A DNA stretch of 64,000 nt from contig NC_019876.2 of the NCBI RefSeq assembly GCF_002234675.1, positions 18,049,354 to 18,113,353 on the forward strand, written 5' to 3'. The position numbers and the translations under genes are program-made. Positions 11,901-24,125 of the stretch are shown here, piece by piece. This DNA is from Oryzias latipes. Lineage: Eukaryota > Chordata > Actinopteri > Beloniformes > Adrianichthyidae. Positions within the stretch are counted from its first letter, which is position 1, and each line of letters begins with the position of its first letter. The notes below the pieces were generated by a model, which made no database searches, was not told the DNA's origin, and worked only from the letters and a program-made list of their open reading frames with translations.

Positions 11901-14900
11901 TAAAGGATGTCATGAAAACAAAGCAGTGAGTCAGACACAAACATCCAAATGTGAGTCTAAAATGAGCCACTGGTGAAGGGCTAGCTGCTTTTCTGTCACT
12001 CATTATCCCGCAGCCTCCTTCTCTGAGGCAAGACTGTTGAGGGTTATAAGTGCTCTCTTGTTGCATGGCAGAAGTGGACAAAGGAGGCTCGCAATGAGCT
12101 GGGAAAAATGCAGTGCGGGTGACAAAAAGACACGACCCCGGACCGACTTACAAGCTCGATGCCCTTTCTCAGAAAATCATGTGAAGTGACTGTACACTGC
12201 GCTGGCTCATACTACCAGAAATCAGCAGCACTGAAACCACGTTAGGAGGTGGTGGATTACTGCGATTGACATTCGGAGAGCTGGACTCACTCTTGGTTCT
12301 CCATTGATGGTTTGCATCTGTCCAATCTCAGTCAAGGCACCAGGCGACGGCTCCGGTTTACCCTGTTGTCGAAGACATAATAACAGTCAGCAACTGCGGA
12401 AAAAGCACATGTACATTTGAACCATTGACCGTATAAGAGAACTGAGCTGAGTGACCCCCTCCCCCATTGCTTTTTTAAACAGGATGTACCCACTAGTTCC
12501 AAGAAGGCAAAATCCCATAAACTTCTTTAGAGAAATAAACAGCATTTACTTAGTGATATTTGTCAGAATAACCATTCTAGCTCCATTACCTTTCTTTAAC
12601 ATGTTCTTGATAAACCTAATTTTTTTCATGATATTAGTTCTTTATCACAAGTTATTCAAATTATTAATTGATCAATCAGATGCCCCAATAAAAGAAGGAG
12701 GTGCCTGCTAGCCCCCACATCAAAAGTTTGAAACATTGGCAGATTCTCCCAAGCTGCTTTCACGTGTTTGGGGTGTGGACTTCCAACAGGCTCACCCCCG
12801 ATTGGCAAGATTGGTTGCCATAGAAACAATAACTCAGACTGACTCAAACCAACTAACTAATGCTGTCTAGCTTCAACATGGCGGTGTCCGTATCACGAAA
12901 AAAATGGCTTGGAGCCGGAAGTGAACCGTGTTTATGGGTGATGTCACACTCGCTCGGTTCAGTTTTCCTATACAGTCAGTGATTTGAACGGATGAGCAAA
13001 CTGACCTGCAGCTTGACATAACCAACACTGTCTCCAGAAGGTACCGGCGCCGGGACTGGAGTCAGGCCAATGCCTGCATACTCGCTGCTCGGGTCATCCT
13101 CTCCATTCACAGGCCCCACTGTGACCGTCACACTAGCCAGAGAAGGAGGCAAGGAAAAGGCCGGCTGAGGCGTTGGGGGCAGGGGTCTTTCCTGGATCCA
13201 GCTACTTTTGCGAGAGCCCATTCCACCGGTAGAGGACTTCCCATCAGGCACTGGAAGTGCGGGCAGAGGCCTGCGTGAAAGGGACTCTTGAGACGACAGG
13301 CGAGGCCGGTCTTGCGCCTGTAACAGGAGCGCGCTCTCTTCAAGAGAGCGCTGGGTGAGTGTCAAGAGGCCCTCTGATGGCGGGGCGTTACCGATGGCGG
13401 TCAACGACGGGAGAAGACCCGACAGGCGGGCCCAGGCCTGCTGAAGGGGTGGAGGGGGGTCCCCCAAATGACTGGCTTTCCACATGGAGAGGACCTCAGC
13501 CAACGAGGTGGCCAGGTCTCGTGATGATAGAGCAGCGGCGGGACCCGAGGCTGTGCTCAGCAACGAGTGGACAAGGTTGGAAAGCGAGGTCCTGCACTGC
13601 AGGTCACCGGAGCCGTTGCTGGAAACAGAGAGGCGGCGAGTGGACGTGGAGGACGAAGACGACGAATGAGGGAGAAGCTCAAGAGTCAGTGCAGGGGTAT
13701 CGTAGATGCCCCCATCAGGCTCACAGGAGTCTTGATTTAGATCACTGGAGCTGGCTGGCTTGTCGGGTCCTGGGGCGCAGGACATCTGTCCATTTTGGAG
13801 AAAGTCCTCACTGGATTGGTTGCTGGTGGACTCTGTGGAACCAAGAGGCAAACCTGGAAGGGTTGGGACGCTGTAGACTTCCTCCTCAGCTTCACCGGGC
13901 CCAACATCTAACAAGGACATGGTCAGCGTGATCGTTGGGACGTCGTATACCTACAAGAAAAAACGATTTTAAGGCGTCACTTTCTGAGTCTTGCCCTTTG
14001 CTGAAAATCTGTCTTAATGTACAGATAGTGGTCAACACGTAAATAATAAACAAAAAAACAGGGGACAACAACAAAGTAAGAGAACATTAGCATCCCTTTC
14101 ATTTCAAGGCATGTTTGCAATCCACTGCAGAAAACCAGCCAACAGCTGGCACACATTTGAAAAGAGGAGGCCATTGCGGGGGCAGGGTGCTGCTGGGACG
14201 TCACGGTCCTCACACAAGGGTGTGACAAGGAGAAAATAGCAACGACATTTGGACTGGATAGACAGGCTCCCAGCAGACAGACAGGTGTGGCCTCGCCTTG
14301 GAGGGGAGGTGGGGGGCAGGGCACCACCAATGGTGGAATGTGGGAAGACAGAGGGACGAGGCAGAGAAAGTCATCTCTTTCTCACAGATCACACGCTGCT
14401 TGTAGAGACACGAAAACCACAACAGGTTCCCGTTTTTTCAAGCTTTTTCATGGCATAATATAAACTCCAGATCGTTTCTGTAAAAATAATGAAATTGTAG
14501 GGACATCTGGCAGCTGAAAGAAGCTGGATAACATCTGATAACCTTTTTAAAAAGTATTTTCATTGTGAAAGAGGAAACTACACTTTTTATTTACACTTAA
14601 AGACCCACACCAGTTAAAATCGTGTTCTTGGTGTTTTTAAGATGTTCTTGAAGCATTTTTCTGATGATCGACAACAACAAAAAAAACAGCCAAAAATTGA
14701 ATCTCTGAGTATTTCTTTATTTAAATAATTGTGAATTAGGACCAGATGAAAAAATGCCGTTTGAAAAAGATCGTATTTGTTATGTAGAAAAAAACGCTGG
14801 CTGGGCCACAAGCTTCCTGCTCCGCTCTATTCGGATGCACCCACTTGTAGAGGACTAGATCCATGTAGGTCTTCACTTTTCCTCGTTTGAGAGTCATCTG

Positions 14901-17900
14901 GCTTAAAACTCTATGGCTGGATATCTCCAATATTTCTTTCCATTGTTGTTGCAGATGATATTAATTTGGGGTTGTGAGGGGCTTTAAGCTAGTGGGAGAC
15001 CCTGTAGACAGAGAGCTCTCAGCTACAGGGAGGGGAAGTGGGGGTGGATTGCTCCACGCCAATTGTACTGTCCACAACTCAGAGGTGAATTTCTTATAAA
15101 CTTTTGCCACTCTGCAAAAACTATGGCCATATCCTAATTATTTCCCTATGGCTTCTCCCTACTCATACATTTAGCCCTCCAAACGGAGAGATACGGAAAA
15201 CATTTTGAAACAAGTATAGAAATGAGTTTCTCCTCACCACCCTACTGGCAGAGGGATAACTAGCTCTAAGCTAGTCCATCAAACTCCTCTGTAGAAAAGC
15301 TTTCGGACACCACTACAGAATTCAAATGCCCTTAGATTTGGAGGGGTAGGAAGAAGCGATAGGGGTAGGGGAAGAATTCAGATTATGTCATAATTAAAAG
15401 ACCACAAGGAACACTTTAAAATGGATCAAAATATGATCAGAGTGGGACTTTCAAATTCTGCTTTATATAAGAAAGTGCCAGTATGTGTGAGCTTTTAAAT
15501 ATTCTTTTCCATAACCAAGAGAATTGGAACATGTAAACACAAAAAAAGGAGTTCATAATTCAGACTGACATGAAGTAAATCAAGTTATGACTCAGAGAAA
15601 TGAATCATAGACATTGAAGGAATTTGGCAGGAATAACCAACTTTTTTCTTTCCAGATTTGAGCTACCATGATTGTGTTTATCATGTCAGTTTATTTTCAG
15701 TGGATTAATCCAGCGTAGTGATGTGGAATACACTGAACAAATTCAGAACATGTTTGGGATTTAAAAAAGCGATTGCTAGAAAATATATTTACAAAAAAAA
15801 ACAACTCAAAAGGAAGGGGGTTTTAAAGTTTGAGGGCTAAATTCTGCATCGGGTTTTGAAAATATTTAAACCTGATCTGGGGCACTTCCCTGCTTGGCAA
15901 ACGTTTGGGGTTATTTTTTACCTTGGTCTCTGCCTCAGCTTGTGGCGGGACGCTGCGAGGGGTGTCATAGATACCGTCGTCTTCCTTCTGAGGAATGGGG
16001 ACTGCTTGCTTCCACTTGCCACTGGGAGGTGTGTCATATACCTATGACAGCAACAGACTAAGCTTGTAATTTGACTGCATTCAAACTTTAAACTTTGCAA
16101 AATTATGTAAACAACCCACAAAACGAACCGTCTGAACCATTTAACACCTCCGACAGACGAACTGTCACGATCACAGCATAAGATTGTTTTTGTCTGTTAC
16201 ATCCTCACATACCTGGTCATCCACACCATTGGAGACGTCCAGGTTTTCTCCTTTTCTGCTGCTCCCTTCACTGCTCTGTCCATTGCCTTCTTCCTTGTGT
16301 TTTGTTCCCGTTACCTTGTCCTGCTGCTGCAGAGCCGCTGGCGGCACCCCAGCAGTAGGTGTGGGGACGCCGCTAGCTTCTCCTGGTGTTTGCTGTGCAT
16401 CTTTCCTGGTCACTCCTCTCACTGGAGGGGCTGGCGGGGGCGGCTTACGAACAAAACTGGGCGATCCTGGAGCCCTGGTTTGTCCAGTTCTGCCCAACAT
16501 GGGGGATCCGCGGTGGGAGGGCTGCCCCGGTTTGCCTCTGGCGACGGCAGGCTTTGGCGCAGCTCCTTTGAGCAGAGGTTGAGGGGACGCCTGGGCAGGG
16601 GTCAGTGGAGATGGGTGTTGATGAGCCAAAGCTATCGCCGGTGGCCTGTGCAGGTTGGCTCCCACAGGAGTGGGCGTTTGGTATATCCCAGGAGCGCTCT
16701 TGCCGTCTTTGGGTTTTGAGGCTGCACTTGTAACAGGGGAGCCGCTGGAAACGAAAGCGCTGGAAACTGCTCCGCCTACTGGAGACTGATAGACGTCATC
16801 ATTAGCAAGAGGCGTGCCTTTGGGGACTAAGTAACAGTCATCTGATTGCTCTGCTGTTAGTGTTTCTCTGGGAACCAGATAGGTTGAGTCCTCCGGTTCA
16901 TTGGTCACTTTGGGCACCCCGCTGGGGGACAGGTACACACTTTCTGACGCCATGAGTCCTATGGGCTGCCGGGCTGCAGAGGGAATAGGACTTATAGGGG
17001 TCTGATAAAAAGACCCCTTCCCTTCTGTTCCTCGCCCTCTCAAAGACGGCGACCGTGGACGGCTCGCCACTTCAATATCCCAGTCAGGTTTGGGCCGAGC
17101 GCTGGAACTTGAGTGCGAACGTGGACGGCCACCCTCCACCCTGCGTAGTTCTCCAGTCCTGGAGGGCGCCCCTGCAGCGGGCGGGGAGTGATACACCCAA
17201 TCGGGGTCATCGCTGCCCACAGCCATCCGATTCAGGCCGGTGCTGGAGTCCGAGCCGGTGGGAGGGGCGGGTTGTAAGAGTCGAAGCCGGTTGGCTGGGG
17301 CAATTCCCTGCCTACCGTGCAGGGAGCAGTTCCACCACCCTGGTCCAACGCTCTTCTCCTGATCCAGAACCATCAGAATGTCCCCCTTGCGGAAAGCCAG
17401 CTCCTCTGGGCTTTCAGATGGGTTATCGAACAGGGCCTTTGCCAGAACCGCCTGCAGAGAAAAATGACAAGAAAACCCTTAATCCCTTCAACCAGCTCCG
17501 TGAAAGAAAAACAAAATGGCAACTATGTCAGAATAAAAAACATATCATTAAGTGAGACTGGGGTCGCACCAAACACCCCCACCGCTGTAGACTACACTCC
17601 AAACAAACGAGCACATTTGTAAGGCAGCACCAATTGAAAGTATAAGGAGGCTGATTGTCTAGGGTTGTTAAAGACCCACTCTGAAGAAAATCGTGTTTTT
17701 GGTGTTTTTAACATGTTCTTGTGGCATTTTTCTGATAACAGAGGACATAAACATAAAAAATTTAAGTTAAAATAGTATTTTAGAGTATTTCTTTAACATT
17801 TTTACAAGTCAGGAGCAGACAAAAAAAATGCCGTTTGAAAAGGGTTCTTGGTGTGACATAGAAAATATACCAGGTGGGCCACAAGCTCCCTGCTCTGCTC

Positions 17901-18716
17901 CATTCTGATGCATCCACTTATGGACACACAGATCCATGTATGTGTTTGTTTTCCTCCTCAAATCTGTGCTGGTGAAGAGCTCCAACACTTCTCTGCATTT
18001 TTGTTGCACGGCTAATGTTAAGTTGGGGGTGTGAGGAGATGCAAGTTAGAAGGAGGGTGTGTAAACAGAGAGCTCTTAGTTATGGGTGACGGGAAGAAGG
18101 GGCGGGGTTGTTCCATGCCAACTATGTCCTAGAAAATGACAGTTTTTAAAAAAAAAAAATTGGTTTAAAATGGTATAATCATAATTTAAAAACCACTGGT
18201 TCAATGGTTACCACTGGTTACAAAGGGTCAAAAGATGACCAGTGGGACTTTAAGTGCTTGTAAGGGAGCATCTCATTAGATGTGAGGAAAACAAGTGAAC
18301 CAAAAAAAGTGAATTTATAGCAGATGCTGACATCATGTTTATATATCCCTGGGGTATGGGTGATTGTAGCAAAAGGGAGACAGAGGGAGGCGTTTGGGGA
18401 GGATCAATGATCAAATGGACACAAGGGCTTAATGGTAATGAGCATGATGAGACGGAGGGGGAGGGGATGAGAGCCACATCTGTCCTTTGCGGTTTAGGGG
18501 GTAATTGCCAACCTAAAAGCCAGAGACACCCCCCCACCCCAACCCCCTCAGGGGACAGACAGAGGCCTCGGTGAGGCCATGTGGGACTCATTTATGGAGG
18601 CAGATCCTCAGAAAAGAGGGGATCTGGAAATTCAAAGCAGGTTCTACCTCACGCTCGTGCACAGCAAAAAATGTTAGCAAAAATTCAATAAGCAGTGTAC
18701 TCACCGACACAGACAT
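8913..18716 (-). CDS. efs: EFS/CASS3, embryonal Fyn-associated substrate (Cas-family scaffold)
   Basis: EFS is a cytoplasmic adaptor that binds Src-family kinases and adhesion signalling proteins. Seven coding exons join in frame: 18705-18716, 16213-17451, 15922-16041, 13006-13950, 12291-12362, 9181-9438, 8913-9098, giving about 943 residues. An N-terminal SH3 domain (about 5-62; AKALFDNPSESPEELAFRKG) is followed by a long substrate region with about twelve YxxP sites (YQTP, YLSP, YLVP, YDTP, YDVP). A Src SH3-binding motif RRPLPALP and the surrounding SLSRRPLPALPVPD match human EFS closely, as does the C-terminal FAT-like domain (VTAHKLVFIGDTL). The protein is much longer than human EFS (561 residues from memory), mostly in the substrate region. 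The first coding exon is only 12 nt (MSVS). In the SH3 the usual ALYD is ALFD, and the family's YDYVHL site reads GYVKL. Introns hold a Tc1-like copy and several K copies. Confidence 0.93.
9671..10606 (+). mobile_element. Tc1-like transposon, internally deleted
   Basis: Long imperfect inverted repeats (about 200 bp, outer part ...CCAAAAGTTTGGACACACCT) face each other and are flanked by TA. The interior keeps only the C-terminal half of a Tc1 transposase on the plus strand, about 9930-10330. Its landmarks are GGGGVMVWGCF, the second catalytic Asp in QQDNDPKHTS and the catalytic Glu region SPYLNPVEMVW. The N-terminal DNA-binding domain is missing and the length is about 0.94 kb, so this copy cannot supply its own transposase. 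It lies in an efs intron. Confidence 0.88.
10952..11772 (-). mobile_element. Family K transposon, near full length (821 bp)
   Basis: It begins AGACTCACTCCAAT and ends ATTGGAGTGGGGCT, with TTAA immediately on each side (10948-10951 and 11773-11776). The ends are inverted copies of each other. The decayed coding remnant runs on the minus strand. A TTAA target plus AG...CT ends fits the Kolobok superfamily better than piggyBac, whose ends start with C. That assignment is inference. Confidence 0.75.
12453..12972 (+). repeat. Dispersed repeat R1, copy 1
   Basis: This intronic block closely resembles 61649-62262 in the same orientation. Shared blocks include a C-rich left edge, aaatcc(c)ata.acttct, gatcaatcagatg-like and gttgccatagaaac segments, and a right part with ggaagtgaacc and gatgtcac. 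It has no convincing open frame or terminal inverted repeats. The class is unknown to me. Confidence 0.6.
14601..15449 (-). mobile_element. Family K transposon, near full length (849 bp)
   Basis: The copy starts with AGACCCACACC directly after TTAA (14597-14600) and ends CAGAGTGGGACT. The right target reads TTCA, one change from TTAA. It carries the minus-strand coding remnant around 14800-14945. It sits in the efs intron between the two exons that start with VYD. Confidence 0.72.
17672..18249 (-). mobile_element. Family K transposon, shorter copy (578 bp)
   Basis: It starts AGACCCACTCTGAAG after TTAA and ends CAGTGGGACT before TTAA, so both target duplications are intact. It is about 250 bp shorter than the 821-849 bp copies, consistent with internal deletion. 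It lies in the first efs intron. Confidence 0.74.
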
Positions 18717-20187
18717 GGTCCACAGTTACAGGTTTACGTCTCACAGAAACTCGCTGAAGTGACCGGATGGGTCGGATCGTTCCATGGGTTCCTGCTGCGG
18801 TCCTCATGGACGCGCAGGCTGGCAGAGGGACTCGGTGCCGAGGCTCTGCGGGAAACGCATCTCTGAGCTCCGGGAGGCACGGCGTCTTCCTTCACGCTGA
18901 TCCTGGAACTACAACCGAGGAAACGCCTTTTACGTCCAGACCGTCTGTAACACCGTAACGATGGCGTAACTCGTACGTTTCAAGGAGAGCGCGTGGAGCC
19001 CCAGCAAACACCTGTCTGTGCTTTCCACGCCCAGTGACGTTACTCTAAAAGCAGCCGATCTAAGCTACTGCTAGCTTAGCATAGTTTCCAAAATAACCAG
19101 TTTTAAACACTAAATATTATTTCATTTGTTTATTATTTATCATCCATTAATAATGCCTTATTTAAATGTTTTAGAAATGTTAGTAAGCTGTTCCTACCGT
19201 GGCCTACTTCATTAAACATAGCTGACGTGTATTGGCTGGCCAGCACTGTCCATTGCCACTCGCTGTTCAAAACAATGCCCCCCTTTTTATTAAAAAAATA
19301 AAGGGTAAAAGTAAATATGTTATGAAATTCTTGTTATAATTACCTTGTTTTCCTCTTATAAAACTAAGCTGTCCATCAACACAAAGTTTCCCATGTGAAA
19401 AGTCAGTTTTTCAGGCGTATTATTTTGTTATCACTGGGGTTCAATTACCTCCTGATGACAACAAAATGCTCTCCCAGCTCACAATGTAGCTCAGTTGTAC
19501 CGCTGATCTAAAAACCAACGCTCGGACTAACTGCAACCCTTTTCACTTATCCTACATGTGTGAGATCGAATAACCTTCTGCGGCGTGACACAAACTGCTT
19601 CTATGATTGGTTCGTTCTCAATGATGCGTTTAGGTGCTTCTAACTCTATCTGTAAATCAGATTATTAAACTTTTTACGTTTTGAGCAAGAAAACACACGC
19701 AACCAAACAAATCTATTAGTTCCATAGCGAAATAATTATTGTAATTAAAGGAAATGTATGATAATGCTGGGCCCAAGAATTGTTAAAAAGTAAGAAAATT
19801 GGGAGTGGCTCATTCTTGGGTGCTTTTATTTTGACATTAGACCTTTACCCGGAAAAAGAGTAATTGGACCAGTCAAAGGTGAAAGACTGAAAAACTTTGA
19901 GTTCACTTTCGCACAACTAACACGGTGAGATAATGTCTCACATTGGCATAGTTGTGGTTATTATGACCTTACACGCTGGAGTTAGGTTGATGGGATTTTA
20001 AGGTGGTCGTCTTGTTTCACGTGCTATTATTTCTATTGATTTTCCAGGTTTTGCATAGTGTGGGTCCTTGTTGACTTTAAATAACTGATAATCCTACCTG
20101 TTCAGCGGTGCTGTCACTGTCCGTGACCTCTGCCACACTAAAGGAAGTGTAGTCATGAAAAATGCTCCTGTCCTCTGATCACAGGTG
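18717..20187. promoter_or_regulatory. Divergent efs/dhrs4 intergenic region
   Basis: About 1.5 kb separates the efs start codon (minus) from the dhrs4 start codon (plus). The stretch just upstream of efs (18720-19060) is relatively GC-rich and likely contains the efs promoter and 5' UTR. The rest is AT-rich with no recognisable coding or repeat signal. Promoter activity is inferred from gene orientation. Confidence 0.4.
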
Positions 20188-23100
20188 ATGATTAGGAGTG
20201 CCTTCAGGTTTCTAAGGACCAATCCTCTGTCTGGACAACAAAGGATGTCTCAAAGCTGTCTTGCGGGGAAGGTAGCCATAGTCACCGCTTCCACAGATGG
20301 GTGAGAACAACAATCCTTAAATAGATGAAAAACAGAGGCCCAAGTGACTGAGGTCATCTGTTCTGACAAATCAGGGATTTGGAATTAGATCATTATTGTA
20401 ATCAGTGAGTTGGAAAAAAGCAAGAATTTTGCTTTCAGGGATTCTAAAAAAAGAATCGGCCATATGAAAATGATGACTATAACGTGCAAAATTATGTTCT
20501 CTTTGTTTTTTCCTGGGCTCTTCAGAATTGGGCTGGCTGCAGCTGAGGCTCTTGGAAAGAGGGGGGCTCACGTGGTTGTGAGCAGCCGGCGGCAGGCCAA
20601 CGTGGACAAAGCAGTGGCCCTGCTGCAGAGCCAGAGCATCCAAGTGACCGGGACCACTTGTAATGTCGGCAACGGGGAGGACAGAGAGAAGCTGATTCAA
20701 ATGGTAAACTCTCTGAGGAAGCAATAAAATTTACACGTACAGAGCAGTGTTTTGTATTCACTGTGTTTTTCCCCATAACATTGACTGTGTGGAAATAGTG
20801 AAGGGACCTTTAGTGGTTGAGCCTCTTGTGTTTTTTCCAGGATAACCTCAAAAATGTCCCCCTGGCACAGATCAGAGTGTTCAGGGGGAAATCTGAAGCT
20901 TTCATCCTTGAACGATTGCTTCAGTTCCCTCGCATTCTTCTAGGGTCTGGAGAAATAGTTCTGTTAAAGTCATTTAAAAGAACTCTTGTCAGAAATCACG
21001 CATTTTTATATTCATCAGGCGTTCGGCAAACTTTATCCACAAACTGTCCCGTATTGATGATATGTGGCAAACAACCATTTCTTTGCCTTATTGATCTTCA
21101 AAAATATTCCAGCCTTTGTATAGATGGCTCACATAAATGGCTCCAGGTGCATTGTTGGGTGTTGAGGTGTACTTTGGAAAGCCTCAGATGTGAAGGGTTT
21201 TGTTTTTCCTGGAGAACAGCAGCTTCCTTTGTGGAGTCACTCCATGGAAACTATGTCGTCAGTTAAATCATCAATCATTCCAGTGGTCTTACTGAATTTC
21301 TCTACGAGGATTAAAAATCAAGAATCAGGAAACTTTATTGTCATTTTATCATGATAAAACGAAATTAGGCTCTCTGGTCCCGGGCCAGCCGTTTACATTC
21401 AGACATAAATAAATATAGTATCAATAATAATATCAATGTGATATCAGTCTGTTACGGAGTATTGCACAGAAGTATTTTTTCAAATTGCACAGTATGTTAT
21501 GTTAAGTATTGCACAGCCCTGTGATATTGCACTTGGGAATTAGCTTGTTGTCCATGGAGAGTGTGTGTGTGGGGGGGGGGGGCAGTGATCAACCGGAGTT
21601 CAGCAGTCTGACTGCTTCAGGAAAGAAACTGTTCCTCAGTCTGGTGGTCCTGCTCTTTATGCTCCTCATTCTCCTGCCTGAGGGTGTGAGGGGTGAGTGG
21701 GGTCTTTCTGGATGCGGGAGGCCCGTTTCCTGCATTTGGTCGTATAGATGTCAGTGGTGGACGGCAGGCTGCGACCCACAGTCCTCTGTGCAGCTTTTGT
21801 CACTCTTTCCAGAGCTTTCCTCTCTGCTGCAGAGCAGCTGCCGTGCCACACAGTGATGCAGGAGGTCATGACGCTCTCCACCACAACTTTAAGCCTGAGC
21901 CTCCTCAGAAAAGGAGGCTCAGGCTTAAAGTTGATCTTAATCTTAAATCTTTCATCAACTTTACTTTAAAAATGTTTTTCTGCTGTGCTTTTGAACGTAC
22001 CCACCACTAAGTCTTTTACCACTAATGTCGCTTAATCTCATTCAAAAAACCTGTTTATGTAAATCCTACCTTTGTTACGTTTGTGTTTTATTGCATTTTT
22101 GACCACATGACTCCTCCATCAAAACCGTCTTTGCACTAGACTCTGGATCAGTGTGGGGGCATTGATATCCTAGTGTCCAATGCAGCAGTCAATCCTTTCT
22201 TTGGGAACATCATGGATTCTACAGAGGAAGTGTGGGACAAGGTAATAAAAACATAAATAAAGGCCTCTGGATATGTTCTTTTTTTAACATAATTTACAGC
22301 CTTTGATTGATTTTCTTCATCAATAATGTGTTTTTGATCTTGTGTAGATCCTGGCTGTAAATGTTAAAGCATCCTTTCTCTTGACCAAACTCGTGGTGCC
22401 TCATATGGAGAAGCGAGGGTAAGTTTTTTTGGTAGTTGCTTTAGTGAGACCAAAAAAAAGGTATTTGGCAGTCAGATTGTGGTCTACAGTCTGTTATGAT
22501 CATCAGAGAGACAGAGTCCAGGAGATCACATTAAAGGATTTTTCTCTTACAGTTCCTATGATGAACATCACAGACCTCTCCTACCTTGTTAAAGTCCCTC
22601 CCTGATCATCTTTTCATCCGTTTTCAAAGCGTTCCCCGGGTCTTTTAATTACGATGATGATGTTTTTAGCCCATATTAAAAGAACTTCTTGGACATAGCT
22701 TCTGCAGAGCGGTAGCAGTTCATTAGAAACTTACCTCTGAGTTGTGGGCGGGACTGTTGCTGTTGAGTAAGCCCGTCTCTACTTCCCGTCATCCATCTGT
22801 TTACACTCTCTCCTGCTAGCTTACAGTCCCTCGCACGCCAAGCGAACATTACCGGTGCAACAAAAATGGTAAACAATATTGGAGCTATCCAGCTGTACAG
22901 TTTAAAATACCCAAGAACATGTTAAAAACACAATTTTCATCACAGTGGGTCTTTAATTAAAAAAAAAAAAAAAAAAAACTTGCAGAACTGGTGACAGTTT
23001 TTTGCAAAAAAAAATGTATGTATAAAATCCAAATCATGCGTTTCAACATTAAACACAAAGTTAAAAGGGCTTGAAATCTACAAATAAAAAGTCCAAAAAG

Positions 23101-23905
23101 CTGACTGTCACTTCTATAATCCATAATCCTTTTCTTCTTTCGATGATACTTGGTAAAGATTCATTATATTTTTTGTAGTTGAGCAAAAAAAAAATATGTT
23201 AAAAGAAGTTAAGTATGATTTTTTATTTTTATAAAAAATGTTTAGATATTTATATAATTATTTAGAAGAGATCCTTTGTGTTTTTCTATTCTTTAGTGGG
23301 GGAAACATCGTATTTGTCTCATCTGTTGCCGGCTACCAACCAATGCAGGTGAGGCTACTAATATAGTTAGGTGTTACGGTCTTAGTTAATGTTGTGAATG
23401 CTGGAAGCGTTAAAACATGGATGCTGTCTGTTCAGGCTTTGGGTCCCTACAGCGTGAGTAAGACCGCCCTGCTGGGCTTGACGCGGGCGCTTGCCCCTGA
23501 GCTAGCTCACAGCAACATAAGAGTCAACTGCGTGGCTCCAGGAATCATCAAAACGCGCTTCAGTTCAGCGGTGAGGAAGAAAACAGAACACACAAACAAA
23601 TCTTTTTCTGGCTGATCACAGTAGAAGTTGATGCATTTTCCTATTCGTGCCAGTTGTGGCAAAATGAAGGCGTCTTGGAGGAGTTTAAAAAGCAGCTGAG
23701 CATTAAAAGGTAAAGTTCACGCTTAAATCTTGTCACTAATAGTAGAATATGGACGATACGATGTTGACGCTGAATGTTGTGCCGCTTTAGGCTTGGGGAA
23801 CCAGAGGAGATCGGCGGGGTGATCGCCTTCCTGTGCTCCCAGGATGCTTCCTACATCACAGGAGAGACCATCACTGTGACCGGAGGCATGGGGAGTCGGC
23901 TCTGA
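20188..23905 (+). CDS. dhrs4: DHRS4, peroxisomal NADPH-dependent carbonyl/retinal reductase
   Basis: DHRS4 is a classical short-chain dehydrogenase/reductase that reduces carbonyls and retinal in peroxisomes. Eight exons join in frame: 20188-20300, 20526-20703, 22140-22241, 22348-22418, 23297-23348, 23436-23570, 23654-23709, 23791-23905, giving 273 residues (human 278 from memory). The cofactor motif TASTDGIG lies at residues 33-40, the NAAV segment follows [13 protein letters not shown], and the catalytic Ser164 and Tyr177/Lys181 (YSVSK) are present. The protein ends GSRL, a type 1 peroxisomal targeting signal, as in mammals. An alternative start at Met20 would drop the basic N-terminal leader [10 protein letters not shown], which could be a weak mitochondrial signal. 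A LINE fragment lies in intron 2 and a K copy in intron 4. A poly(A) signal lies at 24126-24131. Confidence 0.94.
21310..21905 (-). mobile_element. LINE fragment, 3' end of a CR1/L2-type element
   Basis: On the minus strand the segment encodes [20 protein letters not shown], the extreme C-terminal region of a fish non-LTR reverse-transcriptase polyprotein, followed by an untranslated tail. The tail includes a GGCTGGCCCGGGACC-like block that also occurs near 47840 in the opposite orientation. It is strongly 5'-truncated and lies in dhrs4 intron 2. The upstream edge coincides with a perfect fold-back. Confidence 0.7.
21884..21933. repeat. Perfect 22-bp inverted repeat with 6-nt loop
   Basis: Positions 21884-21905 and 21912-21933 are exact reverse complements, separated by cagaaa. 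The left arm belongs to the edge of the LINE fragment; the right arm is its inverted copy. Confidence 0.85.
22593..22952 (+). mobile_element. Family K transposon, short copy (360 bp)
   Basis: It starts AGTCCCTCCCTGATC and ends CACAGTGGGTCT, with TTAA on both sides (22589-22592 and 22953-22956). It keeps the start of the coding remnant on the plus strand near 22866 (NIGAIQ-like) but then jumps to the right end. It lies in dhrs4 intron 4. Confidence 0.74.
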
Positions 23906-24125
23906 TTCATAAAAAAACCACAACCTTCTTTGATTAATTCAATACATGTTTGTATTTTGTTATTGAGAAATGAACTGATGCCAAAAACCTTGGTGATAAT
24001 GACGTTAAAGCTTCTGAAAAAAAATTTTGTGTTAACTTTTTAACCAAACTCCTAATCGTTTGTATAGCATCCAATTCATGAATTCTCACCCATTTTTCCC
24101 CATTTACAAAATGCTTTTTAAGATC

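Noticed and set aside
13359-13931. 190-codon plus-strand frame opposite efs
   Set aside because: Antisense shadow of the 315-codon efs exon; no domain in the plus-strand translation.
20817-21266. 149-codon frame in dhrs4 intron 2
   Set aside because: No recognisable domain; it lies between dhrs4 exons and next to a LINE fragment. I could not tie it to a family and see no sign that it is expressed.
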